A stretch of DNA of 64,000 bases from Pirellula sp. (GTDB lineage: Bacteria > Planctomycetota > Planctomycetia > Pirellulales > Pirellulaceae). Location of the stretch: the NCBI GenBank assembly GCA_021299695.1, contig JAJTEK010000018.1, forward strand, positions 62,001 to 126,000. Direction: 5' to 3'. Positions 52,468 through 63,100 of this stretch are shown here, piece by piece. The position numbers and the translations under genes are program-made. Positions within the stretch are counted from its first letter, which is position 1. Each line of letters begins with the position of its first letter. Below the pieces are notes generated by a model. That model was not told where the DNA came from, did not search any database, and worked only from the letters and a program-made list of their open reading frames with translations.

Positions 52468-52975
52468 TAAGTATTGGTTATGTTCGAAACATGTCTCCCA
52501 TGGCCATCTTGATCATTCTGCGCGATGATACTGGAGTGTGACAGATTTCCCGAAAGTTTGCTCTACCATCCTAAAAAAATCTCTCTTGCAAAGCATACAG
52601 ATAGGACTGACATCCCCTTGGACCATTCCCGGGGTCAAATTAGCCATTCCAGCCAACGAGATCCAAGTGAGCGTCGAGGGCGGTATCTAGACTCCTACCC
52701 ATTCAAGACAATCCTCATACGCCGTGTATCCCGAGTCGACTGTCCCGAGGATCGAATCAAGACCGTGACGGTACCATGAACTCAGCTGCATAGGCGATTC
52801 ACGTTCAGATTTGAGAGGTTTGCGATCGAAAAAGCATTTTCCGCGCGGGCTTTTCAAGCTTCCTGGCCCGTTGACTGAAGGATAAACGATGAAGCCAGCG
52901 GCGGAATAGCATCGACTTGCTAAACAAACTACTCCTACATGGAGTAAAGCAGGGACCTTTAACCGACAAGCGTCT
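52468..52975. other. Gene-free AT-richer region
   Basis: Only short frames without family sequence are present, such as an 84-codon one on the plus strand (52525-52779). The left part should hold the promoter of the flavoprotein operon. A small ACTCC/GGAGT hairpin lies near 52928-52945, past the kinase stop. No tRNA or mobile-element signal is seen. Confidence 0.4.
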
Positions 52976-55717
52976 TCAGCGCACTAACCTTTCCGCGAGT
53001 TCACCGATGTTTTGCCAATGCACATCGCTTGCCAATCCTGAGAACACCTCTAGTTGCCTCATCCTTAAAAAATCATTGAGGATTCTACGAATCACTGGAT
53101 ACAAATCTTGTCTCTGCCCAACCTGTTGAGAAAGCAACCATTCACGAAATGTGGCCGTCTGGTTTTCGTATAACTTTCGATAGCTGGTAGACATCGGATC
53201 GTGTGTGTGTAACAGTGCTGCAGCAAGGAACATATCTTCGCTATAACCATGAAAAGGCCCTGGATCCTTCAACTCGACCCACTGTTCGGCTTGCTTCAGC
53301 AATTCAATACTACCTTCTACATTGCCGATATCCAGCTCGGAATAGAAGGCTCGCAGAACATTGACCAAGTAACCCATCTCGAACTCGCAGCATCGATCCA
53401 GCTCAACCAACCTTCGGTATAACTCGATCGCTTCGTAGCGATAGAGAAGCGAGGAGCGATTAAGCTGTACTCTGCGAGTCTCCTCGAGTCCCTCGGTAGC
53501 CTTCTTTTCATCGAGGTACACATCCGCAAGATTCCATGCCGTACTTGCGGATCGTTTGAGCCACACCAACGATCGAGGAGCCTGATCCAACTCATGTTTC
53601 CGTTCCTGCCAGGCTTGCTGCAAAATCCTGCTAGCACGCTCGAATTCCCTATTTTGCGTGTAGGACATCCCAAGATTATTGGGGATACGAGAACGCAAAT
53701 CTCGCAACAATTCAGAATCCTCATCGGATAGTGCACTTTCAGGAACACCTTGGATCAATGCCAAGGCGTCTAAATAGGGCATCTGGATTTTTTTCGAAAA
53801 TTCACTGTATTGCGAAACCTGGCCCCAAGACGGGTTAAGAAATCCCTTGTGGAACATGTATCCATATTGGCATTTGAGTGCCGCCAAGGGTATTGCAAAC
53901 CTAGGTTCAGCGGTGTCGATCCCCTTGATTGCGTGCTCGTAGACACGCTGTGTCACTTTTGGATCCTCGAGAGGCCAATCGAAGCCTTTGAATATGTAAA
54001 TCGCACTGCGCAGCAAATTTTCAGCACACAGCAAGACTTCACGATGGACCGACGTTTCGAATACCTCCTCAGAAGATTTGACGTGCTTTGGCTGTAACCT
54101 ATCCCAGTCGTGTCGTAAAAAGTCTTCTACAATCTCCTTGGCGACGGTCTCTGCGGAACCGGTGTTGGGAATTGGATAGCTGTATTCCTTCGCTAGTCGA
54201 ACTAATTTGCTTTTGACTCGAATTTCGATCAATTTTACTAGTGGATCTGTATTAATGATCTCGCTTGACGTATTTTCGATGGCTTTCAACGTGCGAACTA
54301 GATAAGCATGCGAAGCGTCCGACTTATCAAAATCCAGCAGCGAATCCGAGACATCTAACGACAATCGCAGGGCCGCGATCCGAACTTTTGGACTGATCTT
54401 GGTATTACCCCAGGTGGCAAGACTCTCGTCGATCAACGCTTCGATTTGTGCCTTACCCTTGCGAACACCGATACGCTCCATCACCACCAACTCTGTGACT
54501 TGTCTGAACATGCTTGAATTGCGAAGCATCAACGAATCGAGGGTTTGGCTGAGTTCGAAATTCAATGCTTTTGCCTGTTGATTCAGTTGTCTCTGATGGA
54601 AAACATAGCTCCCAGCAAATGCGGCCGCCATCGACATCGATGCCGCCAGGGCGACCGTTTTGGGGTTGCGACGCAGGCTAGCTCGCAACCATGGCACTAT
54701 TTGCAATCGTTTCGACTGGTTTACTGGTTGAACTAGGCGATCTAGTTCGCTCAGAAATACTCGGGCGTTTCTCGGGCGAAACTCGGGACGCGGATCCGTT
54801 GCTATTTTCCAGAAGCAGGCCAACGCCTCCTTAGGAATCACTCCAGAATCCTCGAATTGCAACTCGGTCGCTTCTTGAATCAGCAGCGCTAAACAAGCTA
54901 CATCGTAGGAGGTATTCAAAGGGGTAGCGTACCGTATCTCGTCCAACGCCCCGGCGAGTCTGTGCGCAAATGCAGGTCGTTTCGACTCCCCAAGAAGGTG
55001 CCACTTAGGGAGCCGCACCGCACTTCCGAAATCGATAACTCGCCATGCATCCTCTGGATTCTCGATGGTATTTGTTTTGCGGCGGTTGCGTGCTACGAGC
55101 AGATTCTCCAATGTAAGATCGCCATGAACAATTCCACGATTATGGATCGAACCGACAAGATCGATAAGCCAACGAACACGGGACAGAGACTGGAAATCTT
55201 CTGGGCGTGCATTCCGAACACCAAAAAAATACTCAGTGACAAGAAACTTGACCTGACACTGACCGACCATAATTGTTCCGTCTTGAATATACTTTGGTAT
55301 GCGTCCTTGCAGTTCAGGCACATTGGCAAGTTCCTTCAGGACGCGAACCTCCTGTGTAATCGCCCCCGAAGAGTCCTGGGTCTGATTGGCGAGCAAGCGT
55401 ATCTCCGTTGGGCTGATCGTCGCCAGTTTGATGCACACCGTACGTCGATACTCCTTAGATGTACCCCATGGATCGCTGATCGCTAAGAATACAGGGTTCA
55501 GGGATTGGCCTGGATGCAGCGGTTCGATAAGGCAATATCCTGGGATCGAGTCCATATCGAATCCATCCAAATCTATTTCCGAGTCCCGTAACGAATTGAT
55601 TAAATCTCGATGCGAGTTCGGATTCGCAAGAATCTCTTCCTTGATCGCTAGCGGGTATTCTTCCCAGTACATGATTGCTGATTGTAAGAAGGGGATCGAT
55701 TCATCCGAGTAGTTCAC
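52976..55717 (-). CDS. Membrane Ser/Thr protein kinase with long helical sensor region
   Basis: A 913-residue protein. The kinase domain (about 60-330) lacks an obvious Gly-rich loop but has K97 (VCIKLA), E123 (TQEVRVL), the catalytic loop HGDLTLENLL (198-207; HGD for HRD) and the IDFGSA metal motif (D229). One helix crosses the membrane (about 354-373). The remainder (about 380-900) is helical and TPR-like. ATG 55717 lies inside the end of the upstream gene (17-nt overlap). The base composition is more AT-rich than its neighbours. Targets are unknown. Confidence 0.8.
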   Translation of the reverse strand: MNYSDESIPFLQSAIMYWEEYPLAIKEEILANPNSHRDLINSLRDSEIDLDGFDMDSIPGYCLIEPLHPGQSLNPVFLAISDPWGTSKEYRRTVCIKLATISPTEIRLLANQTQDSSGAITQEVRVLKELANVPELQGRIPKYIQDGTIMVGQCQVKFLVTEYFFGVRNARPEDFQSLSRVRWLIDLVGSIHNRGIVHGDLTLENLLVARNRRKTNTIENPEDAWRVIDFGSAVRLPKWHLLGESKRPAFAHRLAGALDEIRYATPLNTSYDVACLALLIQEATELQFEDSGVIPKEALACFWKIATDPRPEFRPRNARVFLSELDRLVQPVNQSKRLQIVPWLRASLRRNPKTVALAASMSMAAAFAGSYVFHQRQLNQQAKALNFELSQTLDSLMLRNSSMFRQVTELVVMERIGVRKGKAQIEALIDESLATWGNTKISPKVRIAALRLSLDVSDSLLDFDKSDASHAYLVRTLKAIENTSSEIINTDPLVKLIEIRVKSKLVRLAKEYSYPIPNTGSAETVAKEIVEDFLRHDWDRLQPKHVKSSEEVFETSVHREVLLCAENLLRSAIYIFKGFDWPLEDPKVTQRVYEHAIKGIDTAEPRFAIPLAALKCQYGYMFHKGFLNPSWGQVSQYSEFSKKIQMPYLDALALIQGVPESALSDEDSELLRDLRSRIPNNLGMSYTQNREFERASRILQQAWQERKHELDQAPRSLVWLKRSASTAWNLADVYLDEKKATEGLEETRRVQLNRSSLLYRYEAIELYRRLVELDRCCEFEMGYLVNVLRAFYSELDIGNVEGSIELLKQAEQWVELKDPGPFHGYSEDMFLAAALLHTHDPMSTSYRKLYENQTATFREWLLSQQVGQRQDLYPVIRRILNDFLRMRQLEVFSGLASDVHWQNIGELAERLVR

Positions 55718-56750
55718 AAACCAATGGGTCTTGTCCTAGCAAAGACCGTCCGAGGCGACGCGCAAGCAAAGCGATGTCCTCTGCGTAATGCTCGACGGTA
55801 AATTCCCGATCGTGTTTTTGCGACCAACTTTTATTCAACGACTCCGAGAGCCGAAGAGGCCAGACAGTAAACCCCTGCTGGAACAACGAACGGATTCGAT
55901 CATGGATGTCTTGATCCCGAACGGGAGCGACAGGAACTAGTTCCCCGTGTTTCAGAACCAGCAGGCCATAAAGAAACATCAGCAAGTGACGACTGAGCCG
56001 TTCTTCCGTCAGTTGCTCCAAATCGCGGGGGCTGACTCTTGGGTATCTTGAGCGCAAGGAGTCCCAGGTATTCTGCAGCGTAGGTAACGGTTCGCTCTGT
56101 GGATCACTCGTATCAATTCCTTCTGGAAATCGAGCATCTGGTTGTAAGTGAAATCGAACCATGAACGCAGCTAGATTGGAGATCATGATGTGGGAATCGG
56201 GATAGAAATCAGCGATCGAGGCTTTCGAATGGATCGCCAATCGCATAAGGTCGCTGAGCTTCATTGAACGAGTTCGGTTGGCGTTGGCCTTGCTGAGCAT
56301 CTGAAGTAGGTACAACGATTTGGTGTTTGAGTCCATAATATCTAGCGGCAGGGCGTTGACCAAACGGTCTTTGCGTTGAAGCCCGAGTATCCTCTGGACC
56401 TGCTTGGTCGACTCCACCCCAAACCGGGCATGGATTCCCTCGCTGGTAAAGAGCGGAAAGGCTTGTTGCCGAGCCGTTTCGATTGCTCGGAGCGTATCGG
56501 TCATATGGACGATCGGTCGTTCATACGATGTATTTGAAATGGACTCGAATTGGGATTCGGCCCAACGTACGGTTTGGTGGAGATACCCATCAAGGGAGTC
56601 CATGGGTGTGGCGGTGATCCAGCCACAACTAAAGCCGACCGACTGGTAGATCAGATCTGACGCGGATACATGCGTTGTGTTGTGCACATTGGGCCTATGC
56701 TGTAGGGATTTCGTTTTTTTAATGCCGGGCAGCATGGATGGAAACCTCAT
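55701..56750 (-). CDS. Protein of unknown function coupled to the kinase
   Basis: A 349-residue soluble protein without signal peptide or membrane helix. Features are mostly helical segments: DGYLHQTVRWAESQFES, IVHMTDTLRAIETARQQ, a Lys/Arg-containing middle, and a C-terminal VEHYAEDIALLARRLGRSLLG. I do not recognise the family. It overlaps the kinase start by 17 nt, strongly implying coupled expression, so it could be a regulator, substrate or adaptor. Confidence 0.65.
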   Translation of the reverse strand: MRFPSMLPGIKKTKSLQHRPNVHNTTHVSASDLIYQSVGFSCGWITATPMDSLDGYLHQTVRWAESQFESISNTSYERPIVHMTDTLRAIETARQQAFPLFTSEGIHARFGVESTKQVQRILGLQRKDRLVNALPLDIMDSNTKSLYLLQMLSKANANRTRSMKLSDLMRLAIHSKASIADFYPDSHIMISNLAAFMVRFHLQPDARFPEGIDTSDPQSEPLPTLQNTWDSLRSRYPRVSPRDLEQLTEERLSRHLLMFLYGLLVLKHGELVPVAPVRDQDIHDRIRSLFQQGFTVWPLRLSESLNKSWSQKHDREFTVEHYAEDIALLARRLGRSLLGQDPLVCELLG

Positions 56751-57256
56751 TGAAGCAAATCCGCTCTAGGAGTGCAAGTTTTTTGCATGTTATAGGCCCA
56801 CACCAGTTTGGGGTTTGAACTAGGAACATCCAAGAACCGTCGTCTTGGGTTGCGCCGAGCGGGCGCAATCATTAAAAAATTCATTTGACAAACCATCGAG
56901 GAACCCAACCACCGAGACGCGGCGAACACCGAGCAGTATCATGCCCGTGCTACTGAGCGAAGCGGCACTCTACTCGTTGGCTGTTCGAACTGCGGCAAGG
57001 CCGACCGTTGATCGAGGCGATGTGCGGGAACTTGCAGACCGATGAAGCGAATTGGTATGCTTGGTCGTTTCGAGCACGCGCACGCGCACGCGCACGATTC
57101 CGCGAAACCAAACAGGAACATTTCAGGCCGAACAATACTGCAAGGCGATCTGGTACAATCGATTGGCTGTGTTTCTGCTCCAAAGTCCCCGAAAATCGCC
57201 AGTTGCAATCGTCCCGGGCGACTATGTTTCCGAATCCAATGATGAAAGGCATCCCG
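56751..57256. other. Gene-free region between divergent genes
   Basis: No family sequence is seen. TGCAAGTTTTTTGCA (about 56769-56783) is a small dyad near the start of the minus-strand gene. A GCACGC hexamer repeat lies at 57074-57096. The open frame of the PQQ protein extends back through part of this region but is not family-like. Confidence 0.4.
57074..57096. repeat. GCACGC hexamer tandem repeat
   Basis: Nearly four copies of GCACGC in tandem lie about 160-180 nt upstream of the PQQ-propeller gene. In the extended frame this would read as Arg-Ala repeats, but that frame is probably not translated there. Confidence 0.7.
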
Positions 57257-58606
57257 ATGAGGAGCTTATTTCAATCCGTGCTGCTGACGATCCCCTCGCT
57301 CGCCGCGATCCTCATAGCGAATATCGCATGGACCAACCAAGCCCTAGCGCAACGTGTCGATCTTGCCGACAAAGATGTCCAATGGGCTTGGAACACCCAA
57401 GAGGTGGCACAGGCTGGCAAAGGATTCTGGCCCCAATACCGTGGCCCCAATGGGGATGGACACGCCGCTGCCTCGTGCGATCCACCGATCCTCTGGAACG
57501 AATCGACCAACATCGCCTGGCGCACGGATTTGACGGGTAAGGCTTGGTCCTCCCCGGTCGTCTGGGGCGAAAAAATCTGGCTGACCAACGCCACCAACGA
57601 TGGACTGAGCATGTCGGTGCTTGCCATCGATCGAAACGACGGAAAAGTCCTTATCGATCGAGTCATTTTCACCAATCAGGAAACGCAAAAAGACTATCAC
57701 CAATTCAACTCCTACGGCTCTCCGACTCCGGTCTGCGACGGCAAGCGAGTTTACATATCCTTTGGTGCTTATGGCACCGCAGCGCTCGATGCCCAAGACG
57801 CTTCGGTCCTTTGGGAACGACGGGATCTGCCCTGCAACCACTACCGAGGTGCTGGGGCTAGCCCCATCCTCTTCGGCAACCTCCTGATCTTCAGCATGGA
57901 TGGCTTCGACTACCAATACCTCGTTGCCCTCGATAAAAACACTGGCAAAACCGTTTGGAAAACCGATCGCAAGATCGACTACGGCACCGAGGATGGCGAT
58001 TGGAAAAAAGCCTACAGCACTCCCCATGCCATCGAGGTCGAGGGCAAACAACAGATTATCTCTCCTGCAGCCAAGGCCGTGATCGCTTACGATCCGTCCA
58101 GCGGCCAAGAACTTTGGAAAGTTCGCTACGAAGAGCACTCGAGCGCCATTCGCCCGTTGTTCGATGGCAAGCACCTCTTCATTAGCTCAGGGTTCAGCAA
58201 AGCCAAACTCCTCTCGATCTTGCCGTCGGGTGATGGGGATGTCACCTCCACCCATGTGCAGTGGCAAGCCACCCGCGCGATCGGTTGCAAACCCTCTCCG
58301 GTGTTCCTTGCTGGAAATATCTGCTCGTTGGAAGATCGCGGCGTGCTGACTGCCATGAATCCATCCAACGGAGAGATCGTCTGGCAAAAACGTCTAGGGG
58401 GCGACTTCAGCAGTTCTCCGGTGGTCGCCAAGGATCGAATCTATTGCTTCGACGAGCAGGGCAAAGGCCACGTGGTCGATGCCCAAGGGGAGGTCCTATC
58501 GGAGAACACCCTCGACGCAGGTTGTTTGGCATCCCCGGCAATCGTCGGGGACGACTTGATCGTCCGAACCCGCACGAGCCTCTACTGCGTCCGGAAAAGC
58601 AAATAA
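57257..58606 (+). CDS. Exported PQQ-binding-like beta-propeller protein
   Basis: A protein of about 449 residues from ATG 57257 (AAAGG 7 nt upstream). A signal peptide ends near NQALAQ. The propeller blades follow, with FWPQYRGPNGDGHAAA at the start and repeated WRTDLTGKAWSSPVVWGEKIWLT-like, LVALDKNTGKTVWKT and ILWQKRLGG-type blades. Such proteins are numerous in planctomycetes, and many lack a proven enzyme activity. Upstream in-frame ATGs exist at 57224 and 57242. An intrinsic terminator follows. Confidence 0.87.
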   Translation: MRSLFQSVLLTIPSLAAILIANIAWTNQALAQRVDLADKDVQWAWNTQEVAQAGKGFWPQYRGPNGDGHAAASCDPPILWNESTNIAWRTDLTGKAWSSPVVWGEKIWLTNATNDGLSMSVLAIDRNDGKVLIDRVIFTNQETQKDYHQFNSYGSPTPVCDGKRVYISFGAYGTAALDAQDASVLWERRDLPCNHYRGAGASPILFGNLLIFSMDGFDYQYLVALDKNTGKTVWKTDRKIDYGTEDGDWKKAYSTPHAIEVEGKQQIISPAAKAVIAYDPSSGQELWKVRYEEHSSAIRPLFDGKHLFISSGFSKAKLLSILPSGDGDVTSTHVQWQATRAIGCKPSPVFLAGNICSLEDRGVLTAMNPSNGEIVWQKRLGGDFSSSPVVAKDRIYCFDEQGKGHVVDAQGEVLSENTLDAGCLASPAIVGDDLIVRTRTSLYCVRKSK

Positions 58607-58644
58607 GCAACTACTGGAGCCATGGGCCGGGCCGACATAACAAA

Positions 58645-58670
58645 ACCCGGGGACAGTCCCCGAGTTTTTT
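58645..58670. terminator. Intrinsic terminator, probably bidirectional
   Basis: CCGGGGA and TCCCCGA pair around CAG, followed by GTTTTTT on the plus strand. On the minus strand the same hairpin is followed by GGGTTTTG. It lies between two convergent genes (stops at 58606 and 58730). Confidence 0.75.
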
Positions 58671-58729
58671 CCCTGCGTCATGTCTATTCACAATAGGCTC
58701 ATGCGCATCAGGAGCTTCTTGCCTAGTTC

Positions 58730-60094
58730 TTAGACTTGGCGAACTTGCCGCCTTTGCGGTGAATTCGGGACGCTTATGGATAGCCCTCGGGAGCCGTATA
58801 CGGCAAGGAGACTAATGACCGGAATGATCGGAGCCCGCATCCGCATGTTGCTCCAATAAACAGCGTGCACTAAACACAGGCTCGCGGCCAGGGTCAACGC
58901 GGGTAACCAACAAACGAACTTGGGCTCGGATCCAGCTCGACGCAGTAGACGAATAAGCCCTACGAAGCCTGCGGTCGTCGTAATGGCATACCAAATCCCG
59001 ATCGCGCCTCGGACGATCCAGTGGGTTTGATGTTCGGCCGGCCACCAAGCCCACATCCATCCCAAGCGTATCGCACATGCCTTGAAAAACAAAACAGGAT
59101 TGGCTCGGATGGACTGCCAACCCAACGCGTTGGCAAGCGCATCGGAAGCGATCTCATCGGAGGTGATTTGGTCGGAGGCGGATCGGACGTTCGTCTCAAG
59201 ACGCTTGGCATTCCACCATGCATGAAAACGATCGTCGTCCCACTGACGAGACCAACTGGTTTCCCAATGTTCATAGAGGATTGGATTGTTGGCCAAGAGC
59301 AACGTATAGCCACCATGCGTCGTGGCCCAAAGACCTTGCCCCATCTCCGATTGATTCCGTTTCCACCACGGCAATAGGACCAGCAGGCAGCCGATCAGAA
59401 GACAACTGGCGCGAAGAGGATTTCGACGAAGTTCACTGCCACCCCAAAGGAGTGCCCAGGCCAGCGCGGTCGGTCGGCAAAGGCAAGCGATCCCAAGCGT
59501 CGCCCCAATTGCCAGACCGCGCGTCGAATGCTGCCTTCGACCCAGTAGGCCGCCCCCTGTGAGGTCCATCGTATCCTTGCGATCCAAGAATAAAGTCAAC
59601 CACCAGGCCAAGAGTCCTAGGAACGTGGCGAGCGTTTCGGTCATCACCAAGGTCGATTGACGCAAGAGAATCGGATCGAAGAGAACCAGGGCACTGGCCA
59701 CAAGGCTTTGCAGGCCGCTCAGACCGAGCCGAAATGCGATGCGATAGGTCAACGTGACACTGCAAGCTCCGAGGATTGCGTGCAAAATTGCAATAGGCAA
59801 CAGGTCCGATTCGAAACCTTGCAACCAACTCAAGAGCCACGGATACAGTGGTGGTCGGTAAGCCGTAGCCACGGGGTGCCCTTGGGGATCGAGGATTCCA
59901 AACGTGCCTGTCGCATAGAGCGTTTGAGCGAGTCTGCGATACGCATCGCGATCGGCTAGAAGACTCGGCAGAGTGAGGATTAGGATCGTTAAGCGAAAGG
60001 CAAGAGCGATCAGGAACACCCCGATGGACCAACCCAGACCCTCGAGTGGCCTTGAAGTGTTGGGACTTTGGTCGAGCGAGTTTTGGGCGCTCAT
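58730..60094 (-). CDS. GT39/PMT-like membrane glycosyltransferase
   Basis: A protein of about 454 residues from ATG 60094 (the open frame reaches 60250). It has about ten or more helices. An acidic motif after the first helix, LLADRDAYRRLAQTLYATGTFG, and AYRPPLYPWLLSWLQG fit the ArnT/PMT GT-C superfamily. It overlaps no upstream start if 60094 is used. Lipid-linked sugar transfer to protein or glycan is likely. It sits in a minus-strand run with an epimerase-like protein and UDP-glucose dehydrogenase. Confidence 0.82.
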   Translation of the reverse strand: MSAQNSLDQSPNTSRPLEGLGWSIGVFLIALAFRLTILILTLPSLLADRDAYRRLAQTLYATGTFGILDPQGHPVATAYRPPLYPWLLSWLQGFESDLLPIAILHAILGACSVTLTYRIAFRLGLSGLQSLVASALVLFDPILLRQSTLVMTETLATFLGLLAWWLTLFLDRKDTMDLTGGGLLGRRQHSTRGLAIGATLGIACLCRPTALAWALLWGGSELRRNPLRASCLLIGCLLVLLPWWKRNQSEMGQGLWATTHGGYTLLLANNPILYEHWETSWSRQWDDDRFHAWWNAKRLETNVRSASDQITSDEIASDALANALGWQSIRANPVLFFKACAIRLGWMWAWWPAEHQTHWIVRGAIGIWYAITTTAGFVGLIRLLRRAGSEPKFVCWLPALTLAASLCLVHAVYWSNMRMRAPIIPVISLLAVYGSRGLSISVPNSPQRRQVRQV

Positions 60095-60137
60095 TGAGAT
60101 CGGTACTCGGAGGGGATTGAGCCGGGTTTCGGCCCGT

Positions 60138-61310
60138 TTAGGAGGCTCCAGGCGACCAGCCTGGAGCAGGTTGTTTTTCGATGCTGCAAGGTTGGGTTTG
60201 AAGGCTTTCGATGCGGTGCTTGGCCAGGGCCACTTGACTCTTGGTCCCATGAGGTTGGAGTTTCAATCGAAAACTCTTGGATTCGCCACCTTGCAATGGT
60301 ACTGTGCGGCGATGTTGCTGTTCGAAGGTTTTGGTGTTGGGGAATCCGGTTGCAGGTTCGATGCCCACGACGTAGCCGTCTTGAAGGGCTCCGGTGTTCT
60401 TCCAAAAGTTGACCACAGGGAGGGTGGATTGGTCGAATAGGACTGAATACCCGATACTTTCGTCGGGGTTGCATAGCATGGCCTCAGTCCACTGGTCTTC
60501 GGATCCCAAGGGCTCTGCGTAGTAGACTTGCTCAGAGTACCCGCTTTGCGGTCCCTCGCATCGGTCCCAACTGTCGATGCCTTGGGCAGCCCTGGCGTCC
60601 CTTGGGGCTAAGCGGTTCAGCGGGGCGATGATTTTGGATCCCGATTCCAAGGGGCCTTGGCCAAGGTTGATATGGTAGAGCAGTTGCATCGAACCCGGGG
60701 TCGATCGTGTATTGGTGACCGTATCATGGATTTCGATCGCCGAAGAACCGGCCCGGAATCGCATGCGAGTCTGGAGTTCGAGCGAGTAGATCAGGAACCG
60801 CGATTCGATGACTGTTCCGATGACATCCAAGGTGCCTTGTTGGGGGTCGACCTCGATCCTCAGTTGGCTAGCTGGCAGGTTGGCGATGCGACCGTGAACC
60901 GGGTAGATGACTTTGCCGTGGCTGTCGAAATCGGGGGCTCCGTTGCTGAGCAAGCCGCATCGTACGAGCAACTCATCGAAACCTTCGAGCCATCCGATCC
61001 CCGAAGGATCAGCGACCGGGACCAAGGCCGGATGCACTGGACCTGCCACTGGGCTTTGCCAGCCGAACTCGATCCCTTGGACCCAACTTTTCCAGATCCC
61101 CATGCCTCGCATCGGCAAGAGAACCGTTCGCATCGCTTGGGTGTCGATGGTCAAGCACTGCATACCGAGCGCTTTGCCGGAGTTCCAGCAGGACCAATCG
61201 AAGCGGACGGTTCCAGCGGGCAGTTGGATCTCTTGGGAGATCGGATCGGATGAATTCCTCAGGTTCGATTCATCGGATCGGGTCGGAGAGATCAACTGCC
61301 AGTGCAGCAT
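60138..61310 (-). CDS. DUF4432 / aldose-1-epimerase-like protein
   Basis: A protein of about 390 residues from ATG 61310; the open frame extends back into the UDP-glucose dehydrogenase gene, but that part is not family-like. The galactose-mutarotase fold is suggested by LPMRGMGIWKSWVQGIEFGWQSPV, a HGKVIYPVHGRIANLP segment and a late LLYHINLG and VVGIEPATGFPNTK. The exact sugar is unknown. Only 37 nt separate it from the end of the upstream gene, so they may share a transcript. Confidence 0.83.
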   Translation of the reverse strand: MLHWQLISPTRSDESNLRNSSDPISQEIQLPAGTVRFDWSCWNSGKALGMQCLTIDTQAMRTVLLPMRGMGIWKSWVQGIEFGWQSPVAGPVHPALVPVADPSGIGWLEGFDELLVRCGLLSNGAPDFDSHGKVIYPVHGRIANLPASQLRIEVDPQQGTLDVIGTVIESRFLIYSLELQTRMRFRAGSSAIEIHDTVTNTRSTPGSMQLLYHINLGQGPLESGSKIIAPLNRLAPRDARAAQGIDSWDRCEGPQSGYSEQVYYAEPLGSEDQWTEAMLCNPDESIGYSVLFDQSTLPVVNFWKNTGALQDGYVVGIEPATGFPNTKTFEQQHRRTVPLQGGESKSFRLKLQPHGTKSQVALAKHRIESLQTQPCSIEKQPAPGWSPGAS

Positions 61311-61347
61311 TGTAGGGAGTCCCTTGTTCAAGGAGTATGAGAGCCTA

Positions 61348-62787
61348 TCAACTAGGTGGGGTGCTCGATCGTCCGATCCCGTACACCTCGAAACCGATGC
61401 TTGCGAGCTTTTCAGCAGGAAGAATATTTCTTCCGTCGAACAAAAACGCCGGTTGTTGCATGTTTTGATGCACGCGATGCATATCGAGTTGCTTGAACTC
61501 ATCCCATTCGGTCATCACGGCGATCGCATGGGCTTTGTCGGAGGCTTGGTAAGCATCCGAGACGACGGTCACATTTTTCTCGATCAACAGACGGTGCCTT
61601 GCGGAGACCTCCAGAGACTGGTCTTTGAAAACGTGGAGCAAATCGTTTCGGATCTGTTTTTCTGAGACTCTCGGGTCGTAGATCACTAGCCGAGCCCCTT
61701 CTTCGAGCAGGTCGCGGCAGACATAGATTGCGGCCGATTCACGCGTGTCGTTGGTATCTTTCTTGAAAGCGAATCCCCAGATGGCGATTTGCTTGTCCGA
61801 TACGGTATGAAAGAGAGTTCGGACGATATTCGTCGAGAACCTTTTCTTTTGGTAATCGTTCATCACGACGACTTGCTCCCAATACTTGGCTACATCCGCG
61901 AGACCGAAATGTTCGCAAAGATAGACTAGGTTTAGGATGTCTTTTTGGAAGCAGGATCCGCCGAATCCAACCGAGGCTTTGAGGAATTTTGGCCCGATTC
62001 GCGAATCGGTGCCGATCGCCTTAGCCACCTCGTCGACGTCGGCACCGGTCGCTTCGCACAAGGCCGAGATGGCGTTGATCGAGGAGACCCTCTGGGCGAG
62101 GAATGCGTTGGCAGTGAGTTTCGAGAGCTCGCTACTCCAAAGGTTCGTCGTGAGGATCTTCTCGCGTGGGATCCATCGTTCGTAGACTTGGGCCAATCGC
62201 TCGATCGCCGAGGCGGACTCACCGCCGATCAAGACTCGATCCGGAGACAGTAGATCTGCGATCGCGGTTCCCTCGGCCAAAAACTCAGGATTGCTCAGCA
62301 CGTCGAAAGTCGCCCCATTCGGTGCACTTTTGAGGATGCGTTTGACGGCCTCTGCGGTCCGAACCGGCAAGGTGGATTTTTCGACCACGATCTTATGCCC
62401 AACGGAGCATTCGGCGATGCGTCTTGCACATTTCTCCACGAATTCGAGGTTGGCCGCACGCCCCGCACCCATTCCGTGCGTCTTGGTCGGGGTGTTGACC
62501 GAGATAAAGATCATATCCGAACTGCGGATCCCGCCCTCGACATCGGTCGAGAAGGTCAAGTTCCTACCTCTTGCCTGTTCGACGATCTCCTTGAGCCCCG
62601 GTTCGTAGATCGGCAGAACGTCCGAGTTCCATTGGTCGATTCTGGACTGATTCAGGTCCACGACCGTCACATGGATATCTGGACACTGCTTGGCGATCAT
62701 CGCCATGGTCGGACCTCCGACATAGCCGGCCCCGATGCAGCAGATCCGAAGTTGATTTTGGGAAGCAGTAATCGATGACGAACTCAT
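61348..62787 (-). CDS. UDP-glucose 6-dehydrogenase
   Basis: Oxidises UDP-glucose to UDP-glucuronate with NAD+. The 479-residue protein has the Rossmann motif GAGYVG (19-24), a substrate-binding [11 protein letters not shown] segment, and catalytic Cys in [11 protein letters not shown] (about residue 280). Length and motifs are close to the eukaryote-like branch ([30 protein letters not shown] trimmed). It supplies sugar acids for cell-surface polysaccharides, in line with the glycan genes next to it. Confidence 0.95.
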   Translation of the reverse strand: MSSSSITASQNQLRICCIGAGYVGGPTMAMIAKQCPDIHVTVVDLNQSRIDQWNSDVLPIYEPGLKEIVEQARGRNLTFSTDVEGGIRSSDMIFISVNTPTKTHGMGAGRAANLEFVEKCARRIAECSVGHKIVVEKSTLPVRTAEAVKRILKSAPNGATFDVLSNPEFLAEGTAIADLLSPDRVLIGGESASAIERLAQVYERWIPREKILTTNLWSSELSKLTANAFLAQRVSSINAISALCEATGADVDEVAKAIGTDSRIGPKFLKASVGFGGSCFQKDILNLVYLCEHFGLADVAKYWEQVVVMNDYQKKRFSTNIVRTLFHTVSDKQIAIWGFAFKKDTNDTRESAAIYVCRDLLEEGARLVIYDPRVSEKQIRNDLLHVFKDQSLEVSARHRLLIEKNVTVVSDAYQASDKAHAIAVMTEWDEFKQLDMHRVHQNMQQPAFLFDGRNILPAEKLASIGFEVYGIGRSSTPPS

Positions 62788-63073
62788 AGGGAAAAAATCA
62801 TCCGAGGAATTTGGAGTGCGATAGGTCGGATCGGCTCCGGGGTCGTTAGTATGATTCTCCCAATTTTTTTGGGTAGGGATTTTTCCCTGAAATGACTCCG
62901 GTATCCAAAGAACAGCTCAGGTTTGCCTGCTTTGTAAAAAACGACCTCCGGATTTGGAAGTTTTTACAAAAACAACCGACCCGGGTGACTTGGAACCGAA
63001 CCACCAAGCCCCCCAACTTACCCAATTCCACCCAATCGAATCGAATCCACAGCCCTTTTGGTTTTTTGGAGTT

Positions 63074-63090
63074 TTGGCACGGCTTGTGCA
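63074..63090 (+). promoter_or_regulatory. Sigma-54-type -24/-12 promoter
   Basis: TTGGCACG-GCTT-GTGCA matches the sigma-54 pattern except for one base. It is nearly the same as the element at 46952 (both TTGGCACG-N5-TGCAT). Transcription would start near 63101. Confidence 0.65.
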
Positions 63091-63100
63091 TAGTATGTCT

